A stretch of 64,000 nt of DNA from Steromphala cineraria (Eukaryota; Mollusca; Gastropoda; Trochida; Trochidae): assembly GCA_916613615.1 (NCBI GenBank), contig OU744735.1, positions 54,018,082-54,082,081 on the forward strand. The letters run 5' to 3'. Made by a program: the position numbers and the translations under genes. The notes under the pieces are model-generated. The model made no database searches and was not told the origin of the DNA. It saw only the letters and a program-made list of their open reading frames with translations. Below, one piece after another: positions 1 through 11,419 of the stretch (its first letter is position 1; each line of letters starts with the position of its first letter).

Positions 1-39
1 TTACAGTTCTATTTTTACATTTCAGAGTAACAGCTAGAA

Positions 40-430
40 ATGGCGATGGAATTCAGAGGAGGAAACAACCTGGTGGGGTCGTCAAACAGCCAGTTCGTAG
101 ATTCCACATTCGTAACCAACCACCACAACCACATTTCAATCAGCATACAAATGAACTGCACCGAATGTAAACAACATCAGCATCAAGGAGTCCCAATCTC
201 TCAGGGGAATGAACACCAATGGCTAGACCTCGTCCAGAGAACACTTGCATCAGGTACTCAAGCAGCACAAGTAAAGGTTGAGTCGACCACACAGCCCCAG
301 GTTGAAGCGCCTGTAAAATCTCAGATTGAACCAGCAACTCCAGCAAAGAGTAAAGTGGTCAAGAAGAGAATGGTTAAAGTACCGGGGCCTGGACAACAGA
401 CTCTGGAGCCATCGCTTACAGCTACATCAG
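40..430 (+). CDS. Exon 1 (coding) of a six-exon gene of unknown function
   Basis: The ATG at 40 sits in a good context (A at -3, G at +4), just after a likely acceptor (ttttacatttcag, ending at 25), so the exon would begin at 26 with a short 5' UTR. An in-frame TAA at 28-30 supports ATG 40 as the start. The segment is clearly richer in G+C than its surroundings. It encodes about 130 residues rich in Gln, Thr, Pro, Ser and Lys, with a lysine cluster near residues 104-112, and looks mostly disordered. I end it at 430 because CAG|GTACTG leaves one base of a codon, exactly what the acceptor at 1065 needs. A second CAG|GTACTC at 253/254 gives the same phase, so a shorter exon 1 is possible. Without splicing the frame runs on to a stop at 534. 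No family recognised. Confidence 0.5.
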
Positions 431-1064
431 GTACTGTTGGTATCTCCTCCACTGCAATGAAATACAGAATCAGATCATTTGCTACCTTTAACACGACAGA
501 TGGAATAACAGAAGAAAAGAAACTGCTGAGCTAAACATAATGAGGTTGCCTTTAACACAGCAAACTAATTGATTGTAAAATAAAAACAGACAATTATTAG
601 CGACACAAAGCCTTTTTTGAGAATCAGTAATTATTTACATGATGTACATGGAATATTCAATTTTCCCAATCACAATAAATTAGGATCGACAGATCCATGT
701 TTGTTAATTCTGTCAAAACAGTCTGACCCGATAACAAAGTTTGAGCTGAATTATTCAAATCCTATTTTTCCTGGCCTGTTTCAAATGAGGGACACACAGG
801 TTTCTTGTATATGTGGATCAGTGTTCAAGTTGGTTAACAAAAAACTTAAAATTCACTTCTTGATACTTTCTTGTTCACAACAAGTTTAACTTATTTATAA
901 CATAATTATCTCATATCGTGTGTTTTAAAGCAAAACAATATGTGTTGACAACCACGGAGTCTCTCTTTAAATTGTTGAGCAATACACTTCATAAATTAAT
1001 TTCAAAATACGTTCTTGTTCACAACACTTTTCTGTGCCAACATACTGACTGTGGTGTGTTTCAG

Positions 1065-1175
1065 CTGGTACAGACAGTGTAAGAATCCTGGACTTAAATG
1101 GTCGGGTGCTGGAGCCTGGGGATGCAGTGGAGATTGGTTCAGGGTTGTCTTGTTTTGTCTTGTCTCTCTATGTAG
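1065..1175 (+). CDS. Exon 2 of the 278-aa gene model
   Basis: It is bounded by a clear acceptor (gtgtgtttcag, ending 1064) and a strong donor (GTGAGT at 1176). It enters with two codon bases and leaves with one, matching exons 1 and 3. It encodes a segment beginning GTDSVRILDLNGRVLEPGDA. The 3' part (about 1150-1175) is pyrimidine-rich and ends in TAG, so that stretch could alternatively be read as an intron end, but the phase match with exon 3 favours coding. Confidence 0.55.
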
Positions 1176-1521
1176 GTGAGTCAAATACAAGGAAAGTGGC
1201 TGGTGGTAAGGCTTGGTATGAACGTTATATGTAAACTCTATGTCTAATTTTCTCATCTCTTTGACTTTTGCTTTTGGTTTAACTCATAGATGTGTATGAT
1301 GATCACAACACTTGCCAGATAAAACGCAATGAACAATAATACCGAGATGTGCATCAATTCTCTGTGTGATTCAATGTCAGTGACATTCCCATGCATTATT
1401 TGTAAATGTCTCTTTTATCCCCATTTCAGTAATATTAAACATCATATTAATACTCATATATTTTTAAACAGAAATTTTTTGTTGTTGCATATGCTGAGAA
1501 ACTATAGTTACATGTTCACAG

Positions 1522-1618
1522 GAGACGGTTACATTGTATTGTATCAGCAAGAATCAGGAACAGTGGTGAAGGAAAAGATGGACTTAACAAAACCTTTCAG
1601 TAAATTAAGGCTTGACAT
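1522..1618 (+). CDS. Exon 3 of the 278-aa gene model
   Basis: The acceptor is atgttcacag (ending 1521) and the donor GTAAGT follows base 1618. It encodes GDGYIVLYQQESGTVVKEKM and then about a dozen further residues ending in LRLDI, whose last codon is split with exon 4. The pattern of short beta-strand-like stretches (GYIVLYQ, then LRLDIYGNLKVYS across the junction) faintly resembles the DGNLVLY repeats of bulb-type lectin domains. That is only a suggestion from pattern, not an identification. Confidence 0.6.
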
Positions 1619-3713
1619 GTAAGTATTTCCCCCTTGGTAAATTGTTAAAATTATCAAAAAGGGGCTTCTTTTATTGGGAGTTCATCTCAACATAAAAGTG
1701 TTACTTTTACGAGGGCCCTGTATACATTTAATAAGAATAACAAGTGTGTTATTCAGTGGAAATTTAACTAAAGAGGGAGGTTGTAATATGATTCGAAATC
1801 TGATTTCTCAGTAGGCTGACAGTAGCTCTGCAATACTTAGAAAAATGATCTTGAATCAAAATATTTTTACCTTTTCAGTTTGTGTTTGGCCGGTTTTATG
1901 TATTTGTTGTTAAATGAATAATAATAATAATAATACACAAAATTTAAATAGCGCCCTATCTGCGCTTTACAACATAAAGAATGGAATTAAAAATGAAAAG
2001 TAAAAATGAAGCGTAAAAATTAAGAGTAAACGAGATGGTTATGAAGTGAAGGATAAAACATGTAAAAGATGTAAAACATAAAATGAAACATCCTAGTTTA
2101 GAAAGAAGTCACGGGTTGATTCTTTAAGTGTTGTTAAAACTATATCACAGTTTGAAAAAGTATATCTCAGTTAAAGGCAGTAAAAAAGGATACTAAAATT
2201 CATTTGAATTAAATAATGCACAGATAAAGAACATAAATCGATGTTGCTTACGATCGACACCCAGATAAACAACTGCTTGTTTTTTGGAACTCATGTGAAA
2301 ATTAAGTTCCAAAATTTCGCTTTCAAACGCGGGAATCATTCAATGCAATATTACATTCAATCCATTTTAAAGATGTGCCTGATAATCCAAAATGCCAGCC
2401 GTTATGTTGTTGGCAAAAGAAGTTCCTTTACTGTGCATTTCAGTTAAGTTGCAGATATTCCTGTTATTCAGCTTAGAGATTAGGGTATGAGGTTCATTCA
2501 CTTGAAATCAAAATTAATTAATTGATCTTTCTATTTATTTTTAATGACTAAACAAGATGGAATGTGTTAACATAATTTTGAATGCCACAAATTTAAATCT
2601 TATTTACTAAACATGAAAAAACGACCATGGCAAGCGATCGGAAATATACATCGTGAATGGTTAATGACTTCTTAAATATAAAATAGGTATTCTAATTTGC
2701 TAAATCTTGAATGGTCTGGAATTATAATTGAATTTTCACTACTTCCCCATGTTTTCTGTGAGTGCTATAAACCCTGAGGGTATTTTAAAAACTACACACA
2801 TTTCTTGTGTATCCGTTTTCAACAACTTAAGTTTTCCAATATGTGCAAATCCACTCTTGGGATTTTTGACATATCTTAGTGATTTCAGGTGTCTCATTTC
2901 GCTGTCATTATTATAATTCACGAGAGGTAGATAAGAAAGTACACTTAGTGGTCAATTGCATGAAAAGACAATGAATGTTTATTCCATACGCCAGAACACC
3001 ATTGACATACATTTGAAAAGACATATTACAATAGAAGTACAAACAAGAAATGCATAGTTAACATAACATAAGAATGAATAGAAAATCATTGTAAGTGCAA
3101 CTGTCCTCGTATGCAAATTTGAGAGCGAAAGTACGAGAATATACGATTCTTTTTTCAAATAATGTGTTTGTGAATATGTTATGTATTGTGTTAAACATCC
3201 TTTAAATCGCTATATTGTATATCGCCGGCAACGCAACATTCAGGTGCTAGACTCTTCTCCCCACTGTGTATGCAATCCGTACTAAGCCTTATATTAACTG
3301 CTGCTAACTTTAGGTCATGGGAGTCAATGAATAAATTACTTTTATGTTGAATTTACATTGAAAAATAGGGTCATCATTTAATATTGTATATAAGGTAAAA
3401 GTAAAGGTAATGTAAGCATTACATTTTCTATATTCTTTGGTTTATGTTTTTATTGGTATATATTTTCTTATTTTTCGTAGCTTTTATTCATAATTTCCTT
3501 CAATGACTTTATCAAAACATTTATCTGTAATTCGTTTCAAACATTTATTTAGAACTTCCCGTTAGTTTTAATTACTAATTATGAAAATCAATGGTTACAC
3601 ATACCAAATATCACCATTAGTGTATACTTCTGTGAAGGATAAGTGCAATAAAAAGACAAGGAGAAATACAATTATCCTCAATAACTCCACATTCACTCAT
3701 CATGTGTTTACAG
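1619..3713 (+). other. Intron 3
   Basis: AT-rich, no coding signal. It contains an (ATA)n microsatellite at about 1917-1934 followed by 'tagcgccctatctgcgcttta'. On the minus strand this looks like the 3' tail of a dispersed repeat ending in a 'gcgctatttaaat' motif and (TTA)n; a similar 'gcgctatacaaat' tail occurs at 27110. Confidence 0.35.
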
Positions 3714-3852
3714 CTATGGTAACCTGAAGGTGTATTCCCCGACACAGCGAGTCCAGAGAGCCCTGCAGCAGGTTGGCCAAAAGTGTCCAGTCCAGGGTGG
3801 GAGTGATGTAGACTTTGTGTATTGGACGCACACAGGTCTGGACGTGGAGCAG
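3714..3852 (+). CDS. Exon 4 of the 278-aa gene model
   Basis: The acceptor is catgtgtttacag (ending 3713) and the donor is CAG|GTAGGT at 3853. It completes the split Ile codon of exon 3 and runs 46 further codons to a codon boundary. The product includes YGNLKVYSPTQRVQRALQQV, and farther on DVDFVYWTHTGLDVEQ. A diverged tandem copy of its 3' half lies about 150 bp downstream in the next intron (3917-4050). Confidence 0.65.
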
Positions 3853-3916
3853 GTAGGTTGAGTAATACAGGTTAAAGCATCATGGGTCGGATAGCTCTTA
3901 GGTTTACTCTATCTAC

Positions 3917-4050
3917 AGCAGTCGGGGAGACAGTGTCTAGTCCCAGATGAGAGTGGTTTTGACTTTGTGTGCTGGATCTTCACGGGTCTAGACTATGAGC
4001 AGATAGATTGAGAAATACAAGTTTAATGTTTGAGTATCACAGGGGGATAG
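3917..4050 (+). pseudogene. Decayed tandem duplicate of exon 4
   Basis: This stretch aligns with 3770-3900, covering the 3' half of exon 4 and the start of intron 4. Shared blocks include gtgtc-agtcc, gactttgtgt, gggtct-gac and gagcag-tagattgag-aatacaag. The reading frame is still open over about 24 codons and keeps DFV-W--TGLD-EQ, but the donor has changed from CAG|GTAGGT to CAG|ATAGAT, so the copy should not splice as exon 4 does. A tract tttactctatctacag just upstream could be a relic acceptor. Confidence 0.6.
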
Positions 4051-5071
4051 TGTATTAGATGTGTGGGCCAATAGGTTTAAAGTTTGATCAATCATGACGT
4101 GTTTGTATACTGTATACAACTGTTTTACACGAAGTAATGTTTAAGGAAATGATACATAAATATTGATTGTACAAAGTTTCAATCATCAGTCTGTAGCTCC
4201 ACATATGGTATGCTGGTTTAAGCAAATTGCAATGGCATGAACACTTTGCAGATTTTACTTTTGAATATTTTTTAAAATTTCACATCAATTCATCGTTGAA
4301 AGTTTAATTTAGATAGGCACAAACAAATTCTGATACCATAAACTTAGGATGTGCATGTTACTGTTTGCTTACAGTTATGTCAGAAATATAATTCCTCAGC
4401 GCTGTCGATGAGATGTAACTTATATTGATAGAGTTATACTCTCAGGTTCATGACCAACTTCATACTTCATAAACTGTATCAGAGGATATAGCTAGTTCGA
4501 GCTTATTCTTGCAAGGTTCAACACATTATGTATCTTAACACTTTGACACTGCAGAGGTGCTCATTTCGTTAATAAAATGAAAATAAATGAAATACTGTTT
4601 ATAACGCTGTCAAACTGTACTTCCAAATGCAGATGTTATAGACATTTCCCATATTCATGTTTACAATAATTGTCATGGGGATATTGATTCTGAGATATTA
4701 TACATTTAGATGTTTACAATTTCTTTATACTTATACTCTCAGTAAGATAACTTAACAATTCATTTCCATATGTATGTACACTTGTTTAGAAGATTTAGCC
4801 ATATCTGATGCCATAGTTTTCGCTGGTCTATAAAGAGGTTCACAGGGTCAGACTTTGTCATTGATTTCAACAATCCTACTAAACTATTTCTATATTGTTA
4901 GATTAACCTTGAATGTTTGTTAAAGTTGTTTGTGTCTGTAATTTTTATATTACACATTATCGATTTCGCTTAACTAGAGAAGGAACGTCAGTTTGCAGTA
5001 TGGGTTCTCTTTTGTGATTTATACTAAATGTTTATAATGTAATGGGTAAATTTTTTTCATATTGATTTCAG

Positions 5072-5096
5072 AGTTTGTCACACGGACTTTGGATAG
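5072..5096 (+). CDS. Exon 5, a 25-bp microexon
   Basis: The acceptor attgatttcag ends at 5071 and the donor GTAAGT follows 5096. It encodes SLSHGLWI plus the first base of a Val codon completed by exon 6. The exon is very short but its phase agrees on both sides, and it is needed to keep exon 4 and exon 6 in one frame. Confidence 0.5.
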
Positions 5097-5456
5097 GTAA
5101 GTAAATGTTACGAAAAGTCATTATCAAACAATGTCTGATGTTTATTCTGTTGAAAAAAAAACCCTTTTCCTGCTTAGATACAGCAATGTATCAGCTTTCA
5201 GTTGTGTATTTGATGCTTATATTCTGTCTCATAAAAAATGAAAGCTAACAAAAAAAAGTATAAGTGTTGTCAACATCTTATTGAAAATACTGAAGAGCAC
5301 ATAGTCATAAATACATCATTCCTCTTAAGATAAGGTTAATAGGTCACGTGTATTCCTTTGTTATAAGAACGTTTTAAGGAGGTATTAAGAAATTTAGTGA
5401 AAGCTAAATGTCATGTCCTTTTTATGACTATTTCTTACTCCTTTTCAGTGACTTAG

Positions 5457-5530
5457 TACAATACAAGACGAAAGCAGCAGACAAGCCAGAAGATCCTGGA
5501 TTCAAAATCCTGGCCAGATCATCTTCCTGA
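5457..5530 (+). CDS. Exon 6 (terminal) of the 278-aa gene model
   Basis: The first AG here (cttttcag, ending 5448) would put a TAG in frame after two codons, so I use the next one (tgacttag, ending 5456). This gives a frame ending VQYKTKAADKPEDPGFKILA, then RSSS and TGA at 5528-5530. The coding pieces 40-430, 1065-1175, 1522-1618, 3714-3852, 5072-5096 and 5457-5530 sum to 837 bases, that is 279 codons with the stop. I see no canonical AATAAA close downstream. Confidence 0.55.
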
Positions 5531-5939
5531 TACTTGCTTTCAGTTTGTGTTGCATTCAATTTCAATATCTGTGAGAATGGATGTTTGGATTCGGTATGGA
5601 CCAGTGCGCGTAACTTGGATGAAAGAATAAGCGAGGGGGGAAGGGGGTGTTTGAGGGGAGAGGGAGTTTATGTATCGCATGGGTTTGGTGTTGGGTAAGG
5701 GGCTGAGGGTACTGTGTGCATTCTTTCTTGGAATTTTGAGTGCAAAAATGATATTTAACTCTTATGTTTCCAACACGAACAACAGGATACGAATCAGTAC
5801 ACACGTCGGAAAATATCAAATATATCGAACATTTTAAAATTAGCAATTCTAACATGACACGAAAACTAGTTTGAAAATACTGCGTTCTGATTGGTTACTC
5901 ATAAACATTTTGGAGTAATTATTTCACCGATAATCACCT

Positions 5940-6293
5940 CTAAATATTTACGACCGCTTCACATTCCTCCGCGCACTCATATACAATCTGCAGTGCACTC
6001 AACGACGTTCTGTTTACAATATACATGTTGGCGACGACACTTGTCGACATTTTGAAACACCTACAAATTTTAATCGAAAAACGAGGTTTTTGGTTCCTGT
6101 TTGAAGTGTTTCTTACTGCTTCGCGATGTAAATTAATCACAGGCCACAGATCTATAAACAAAATCAACGATCGCACACCTCTCATACAGCGATTCATCAA
6201 ATAAACGGAAGCGACTTTATTCTTTAATGCTGTCAGTGCCCCTACCTCTAATTTACAAGTGACCACTTCTCCTGTCACAGTCTCCCAAACCAT
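5940..6293 (-). CDS. Hypothetical open frame, possible first exon
   Basis: An ATG-started frame of 117 codons in a stretch less AT-rich than its surroundings. It begins MVWETVTGEVVTCKLEVGAL. A GTAAGA donor-like site (GAAGCA|GTAAGAAAC) lies at about 6116 on the minus strand, so the first ~59 codons could be a first exon whose later exons are unplaced. No family recognised. It may equally be chance. Confidence 0.25.
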   Translation of the reverse strand: MVWETVTGEVVTCKLEVGALTALKNKVASVYLMNRCMRGVRSLILFIDLWPVINLHREAVRNTSNRNQKPRFSIKICRCFKMSTSVVANMYIVNRTSLSALQIVYECAEECEAVVNI

Positions 6294-6705
6294 GACACAA
6301 AATATACCATTCTTGACAACTTCCCCTGAGTTTGAAACAGTTCACCGACACGTAGTGGACAACTATTTTCAGAGTAACGTCCCTTGATTTGGTCAGTCCT
6401 TGTCGCTCTTGTAGGGGTGATGGGTCGACCCATGTATTTAGTTTTAAAAAATCGTAACTTTGACGATATTGAAATCTGTTTTCTATTGATAATATGCTAT
6501 ATATATATCAGATGAGTCTATTTAAACACGTTTTTTCTGTATGTAATGACATTTTAATTGTTATGTGTTCTTTATGAAAGTGGACTGTACCGTTGTTTTG
6601 CAAGAGAGTGGAACCGGTCTACACCGGTTTGACCTAATCACATTGCTTTTGCGCAAGTCAAAATAGTTCCACCTTTTTTCACTAATTAGTCATGTTAGAA
6701 TGGTG

Positions 6706-6860
6706 ATAAATCCATTCTGTTTTCTATTTTGGGGTTGTATGTCGTGCATTCTTTACCCCTAAATAAACATTTCAAACCTCGCAAGCTCGGTTTGAAATTA
6801 TATTTAGGGGTAAAGAATGCACGACATACAACCCCAAAATAGAAAACAGAATGGATTTAT
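6706..6860. repeat. Long hairpin (foldback, ~73-bp arms)
   Basis: The left arm 6706-6778 and right arm 6789-6860 are reverse complements with only a few mismatches near the loop. The loop is about 10 nt (tcgcaagctc). Arms start ataaatccattctgttttct and read into ggggttgtatgtcgtgcatt. Such compact near-perfect palindromes are usually recent MITE or foldback insertions. No convincing target duplication is visible. Confidence 0.85.
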
Positions 6861-7141
6861 CCCCTAATTTCTATCTAAAATTGCCCCAAAACACAGCCAA
6901 ATTAAAATGATTAACTGAAAGTTCGAAACAAAGTGTGAAGTTTTGAAAATAGCTCAAATATGTATACAGATCATTAACAGTAAAGGAAAAGTATCCCTTT
7001 TCAAAACGGCTCATAGCTGAGCAACGTTGTTGATGCACATATGTACATGTAGACTACGTGTTGCAATACGCTTTCCTTTATCGAAATATATTGCAATACA
7101 GAAACGAATAACGATTTCCATCCTTAGTGTGTTGCTATTCC

Positions 7142-8371
7142 GGCCTAAGAGTAATTGAAGGGTCCGGACGACAGGGTATCTAAAACATCAATAAAATGCC
7201 ACATTTTCCTTTAAAATGATTGAAATGAAGATATTCTCACAGCTAAAATGATTTACTATAAATCAACCATTTCCTTGAAGCCTTGAGTTTGGTTGCAGAA
7301 CGTACAATCACAATGAAATCGAGAGGTTTTCGAGTTTGGTTGCAGTCCCTATAGGCAACTGCAACCAAATTATTTTCTAGCAATTATCCATCATTTTTCG
7401 TGCCTTGACAAACACTTATTTGGTTGCAGAGATTTTAGTTGCTTGTTAATTAGCAAAGAGGCAAGTTTGGTTGCAGGAGTTTTATAATTTACCTTATTTT
7501 ACGTGAAAACAAAAACAAATCAGGATTTTCATTTTGACAGATTCCCTCTCACACTGTGAGTGACGTAATGCCATGCGGTATGTAACGTGTCCTACAATTG
7601 GTTGATTCAATCTCAAACATTTCCAACAATTTTTCAAATTTCCTAATTTTTGATTTATAATTGATTTTGTTCTGTTTTTGGATAGAAACCATTTGTTAAA
7701 CTTACTCAACTTACTGTAAATCATTTTACAATTAAAGGGATTCCTGACAGCCAATGAGAATTGTTTTGAGATACGACAACAATTCGAATTCGCTTTGGGA
7801 GCACGTTGAAACACAGAAATGAAATTTAGGGATCAATTTGGTCAAATAATGTCAAAAGTACCTACCATGACATGCTTTATGATAGAAACTGTTAAAATAA
7901 TCAAGGTCAGTGAAATATTTCTATCCATAATGTCAGAAACGCTTTCAAAACATGATGTGACATGATCGAAAACCGGACTCGATAGCGATCGGTAAGTGGC
8001 TTATGTGTCATTGAAATATAAATAAAAAGCCAGGTAAGTGATCAACAGTTGTCAAATCATCATATATTCCATCTGCAACCAAATTTCTTAAAGCCCAGGC
8101 TCTTCTGTTTGATAAAAACATGTATTTTCTTGGAAAAATAATATGGTTGCAGGTGCCTATAGGGGACTGCAACCAAACTCGAAAACTATGTGATTTCATT
8201 GTGAATAATCTTTCTGCAACCAAATTCAATGGTGTCATTCCATATATCATGGTATAGATAATTATCTCAGCTTTCAGAATATTCCAAATTGAGTCTTTTT
8301 CAAGAGCTAGGTTGCAGTTAACAGTCCTTTTTGACACCCCGTCACACGGACCCTTCAATTACTCTTAGGCC
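7142..8371. mobile_element. Non-autonomous DNA transposon (8-bp TSD, hAT- or P-like)
   Basis: The element starts GGCCTAAGAGTAATTGAAGG and ends with its exact reverse complement; the perfect terminal inverted repeat is 25 bp. It is flanked on both sides by GCTATTCC (7134-7141 and 8372-8379), an 8-bp target duplication as made by hAT, P or Merlin transposases. About ten copies of the motif TTTGGTTGCAG lie subterminally, mostly forward in the left half (near 7289, 7334, 7419, 7466; one inverted at 7358) and mixed or inverted in the right half (near 8073, 8154, 8167, 8213, 8310). They look like transposase-binding sites. Two minus-strand open frames inside (7494-7814, 8008-8358) show no transposase motif, so it is probably moved in trans. 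Confidence 0.8.
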
Positions 8372-8469
8372 GCTATTCCTCATGAATGCGGCGATGTATT
8401 GAGAGTGGGGGAGAGGTGGTGCGGATTGTTGTGAGTGCATTACGTATTGTAGGTAACAAAGTTGCTTGG

Positions 8470-9165
8470 GGTAGTAAAATGGCCATCGTCCGTCCGTCCG
8501 TTACCCTTTGTGTCCGGCTTATTAATTTGTAAATCTTCGACCATTTCAATTCAAATTCAAAGTGGAAATGAAGAAACCTGGAATGATGTGTCATGACTAA
8601 CATATAAATATCTACATACACTATTAGAATTTTGGAGAAAAACTGGTTAATTTGTAAGAAAACTGTTACAATTCCTGTCCGGCTCACAACTTTTATATAA
8701 CTCATAAAAGAATTTGATCAAATTTGATATGGAGATACATAATTACATAAAGCTGTGTCATGATTAACAAATTCAAAAGTATTATTGTAAACTTTTGACT
8801 TTTTGTGGCTCAAAATGAGGTTAGAAACCATATACCACTCCTATCCGGCTCACAACTTTAACTCATTACACATTTTGATCAAATGTGACATTTAGACTCA
8901 TAATCATATTAAGGCTTTTCATAAATAGCAATTTTGAAATATATATTTTTTTAAATTGGACGTTTTTTGCCAGGGAATGAGGACTCTGTTAGAAACGCGT
9001 TACAGTCTTGCCCGGCTCACAACTTTTTACAACTTAGCATGAGATATTGATGAAATTTGCCGATGAGATACAATTTGACAGTTTTTGTCGAAATATGAGG
9101 GAAAATGTGAGAAAACTGTTACAACTTCTGTCCGGCTAACAACTTCTTAATCAAGAACTTGTGGT
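8470..9165. repeat. Diverged tandem repeat, ~120-170-bp units
   Basis: A phrase like tgtccggctcacaactt recurs at about 8511, 8677, 8848, 9010 and 9130, each preceded by a 'gttacaa/tcct' stretch and followed by 'ttgatcaaattt/gatgaaattt'. A (CGTC)n run precedes the first unit. No coding is apparent. It resembles the later array at 12.7 kb in starting with 'ccgtccgtccgt'. Confidence 0.6.
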
Positions 9166-9212
9166 CAACTAAATGGTAAAACACTTTGTACTCTGGGCCG
9201 CGGGGTCTCTAA

Positions 9213-9250
9213 TACTGACTTTGACTTAGACTTTGACTTTGACTTTGACT
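9213..9250. repeat. (TTTGAC)n microsatellite
   Basis: Five to six copies of ctttga/ctttgactt in tandem near 9217-9250. Confidence 0.7.
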
Positions 9251-9660
9251 GGTGGTCATATTGAAATCTAATGTGGTATTGAGAAAGAGAATGGCATGAT
9301 TGTGTGTCATCATGAACAATTTTGAAGTATAAATAAAATTGTCCTTTTCGTATTTTGGATCATTAAGGTCAATTTGATCATTCAAAAACCGATAGAATAC
9401 AAATGATAAACAAAACACCACATGACTCCTATTTTGCCAATAAACGCAATATCTAACAAAAAGATATATCTGTACATAGAACCCGAACAGGAGTATTACT
9501 TGTATTAGTTGTTATCATTTGCAGATACTTAGAAGTAATTTATATCTGGTTTGTTTGTATATGTATGATTAGATCATTAAGTGTCATCAACACAAACCTT
9601 TCAAATGCTCAATGTATTGATTGGACGTCAATTTCTAAATGACAATGTCCTGTAATATTT

Positions 9661-9991
9661 GAGGGGCAGTAGCACGTTTTAGGGGGGAAGATAAGGTGAT
9701 GTCAGGAAAATAACAAAATATGATTCCAATTGAAAGACAATGTATTCAAACTAATGAAGCAGTAATTATTCATTTATATAATGTAAAGTTTAGCCATTCC
9801 TTTCCTTTTTCTAGCACACACTGAATTAAAGGTGTTCACGGAAATGGTCGTCAATGGACTTTATGTGAATCTTAATACTTTGTCCTCTCACTATGGATGG
9901 TTGATTTGTGTTATGAGATTTGTGACACTAGAATTATCAGTGAAAGGTTTAAATTATAAAAGTTTCAAAAAACGTGTTACTGCCCCTTTAA
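9661..9991. mobile_element. MITE family A, copy 1 (~331 bp)
   Basis: It starts gaggggcagtagcacgtttt and ends aaaacgtgttactgcccctttaa, inverted termini of about 20 bp. The interior matches the copy at 60487-60823 closely in order (ggtgttcac, ggactttatgtgaat, tttgtcctct, actatgga) and the half copy at 51157-51353. No coding capacity. Confidence 0.8.
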
Positions 9992-10890
9992 AACCAAATT
10001 GATCATTATGTGCTTGCCATTTAATTGTTTGGTCTACTTTTTTTAATATCGTAATTTACTAGTATTGCTAACAATTAAATAGCGTTATATCCTATATAGT
10101 GTGAATATTTATTATTCAAGTAGTGTTTGTAAACATTTATGCAACTATCTCTGAACATATCCAATTCTTTATAGAAACATTATCATTATTACTGCTTTGG
10201 GATTATGTTTTTGTGCTTGTTCATAATGAGATAAATTCTGATTTGTAATGATTTTGTGATGTTGGAATAAATATAGTTTGTAAACGTAGTTTCCCGTGTT
10301 GTTATATTTTTCCTTGAGACAATTACTTGTATGGGTATTTTTGAGGGGCCTTAAACTCTCACTAACTGGGCAGAAGCACATTAAAGCTCATCATGGTGTC
10401 CGGCGGCCGTCCGCCTGTTGATCAGTAATCATTTTAAATGCATTTTCTTTTCTGCTCAAGAAGCATATGTACTAAAAATGATTGATAGTTTTGTTGACCT
10501 GTGACAACTTATAACGGCCACAGGGGCCACGCCCTCTAAATTCTATATTCGTCCTCTTAACTTTGGATAGCCATGCTAATAATTGGACCATTATGACATT
10601 ACTGAACGACACGGATTCATAAACACAACAGTGCATAAAAAGTTTTGGTTTCTTTCCTTACTAAATGATTTGACTGGAAATACTTGTTTGGATTGCCGAT
10701 GATAACGAGTTATGGTTTTTAAGAGTATTAAGATTTAGTATTGTTAAGATTTTGCAAAAATAAAATTTGATTTGGTGATCTTTCAGATAATTTCTTCATC
10801 CATACATGTATAACAAGGAATCGAAAGGCAATAAAAGATACCATGAAAATGATTTGCAATGCATTCAACAAATTTTAACATACATCAATT
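9992..10890. other. No gene seen
   Basis: AT-rich DNA with scattered stops in all frames. Nothing recognised. Confidence 0.4.
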
Positions 10891-11400
10891 AAGAAGAAAA
10901 ACTACATGTACATTAACGAATTTGAAGTTACAACAAACAATTTAGTCGATAGTGTTCTCTCAGTACACGTGAGAAAAGATAATCCTGAACGTCGTATGAG
11001 TTGATCCTGCCCATGTGAACGTCTGAATGATGCTTCTATGGTATCCGGGTGTATGTCAGGAGTCACGTCTTCTGAGAAGCCTATATAGGTCTCATCGATG
11101 AATAGCTGATGTTTCTTAATGAGATACTTACTTTGGTTATTCATTAGAGATATAAACTTATTAGTATCAGAGTGCTCATGAATATATTTCTTTATGTACA
11201 TAATAAATTCTTAACGAGTTGTCTGCTGGGAATATTAACATATAAAAATGGATTTCATCCTCTCTTCTTTTTAGAATACACATTTGACAAATTTCACTTT
11301 CTCTTAGGACTCCTTGGTATCTCCCAGTTTCAATATATAAATCATCAAACGCAACTTTATCTTGCAAGTAATGATTTTCTTATAGTTAAGTCCTAAATGT
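10890..11400 (-). pseudogene. LINE ORF2 C-terminal fragment
   Basis: On the minus strand a broken frame keeps the late ORF2 signature IETGRY - ICQMC - EDEIHF, the Cys/His-type segment that follows the reverse transcriptase in many L1-like LINEs. Frameshifts split it near 11180. Neighbouring sequence to about 10890 continues the same decayed product. Confidence 0.55.
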
Positions 11401-11419
11401 AATATCACTCAATTAAAGA

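Noticed and set aside
617..889. Plus-strand open frame after the first gene's exon 1
   Set aside because: Lies in the predicted intron 1, AT-rich, no motif, no agreement with splice phases.
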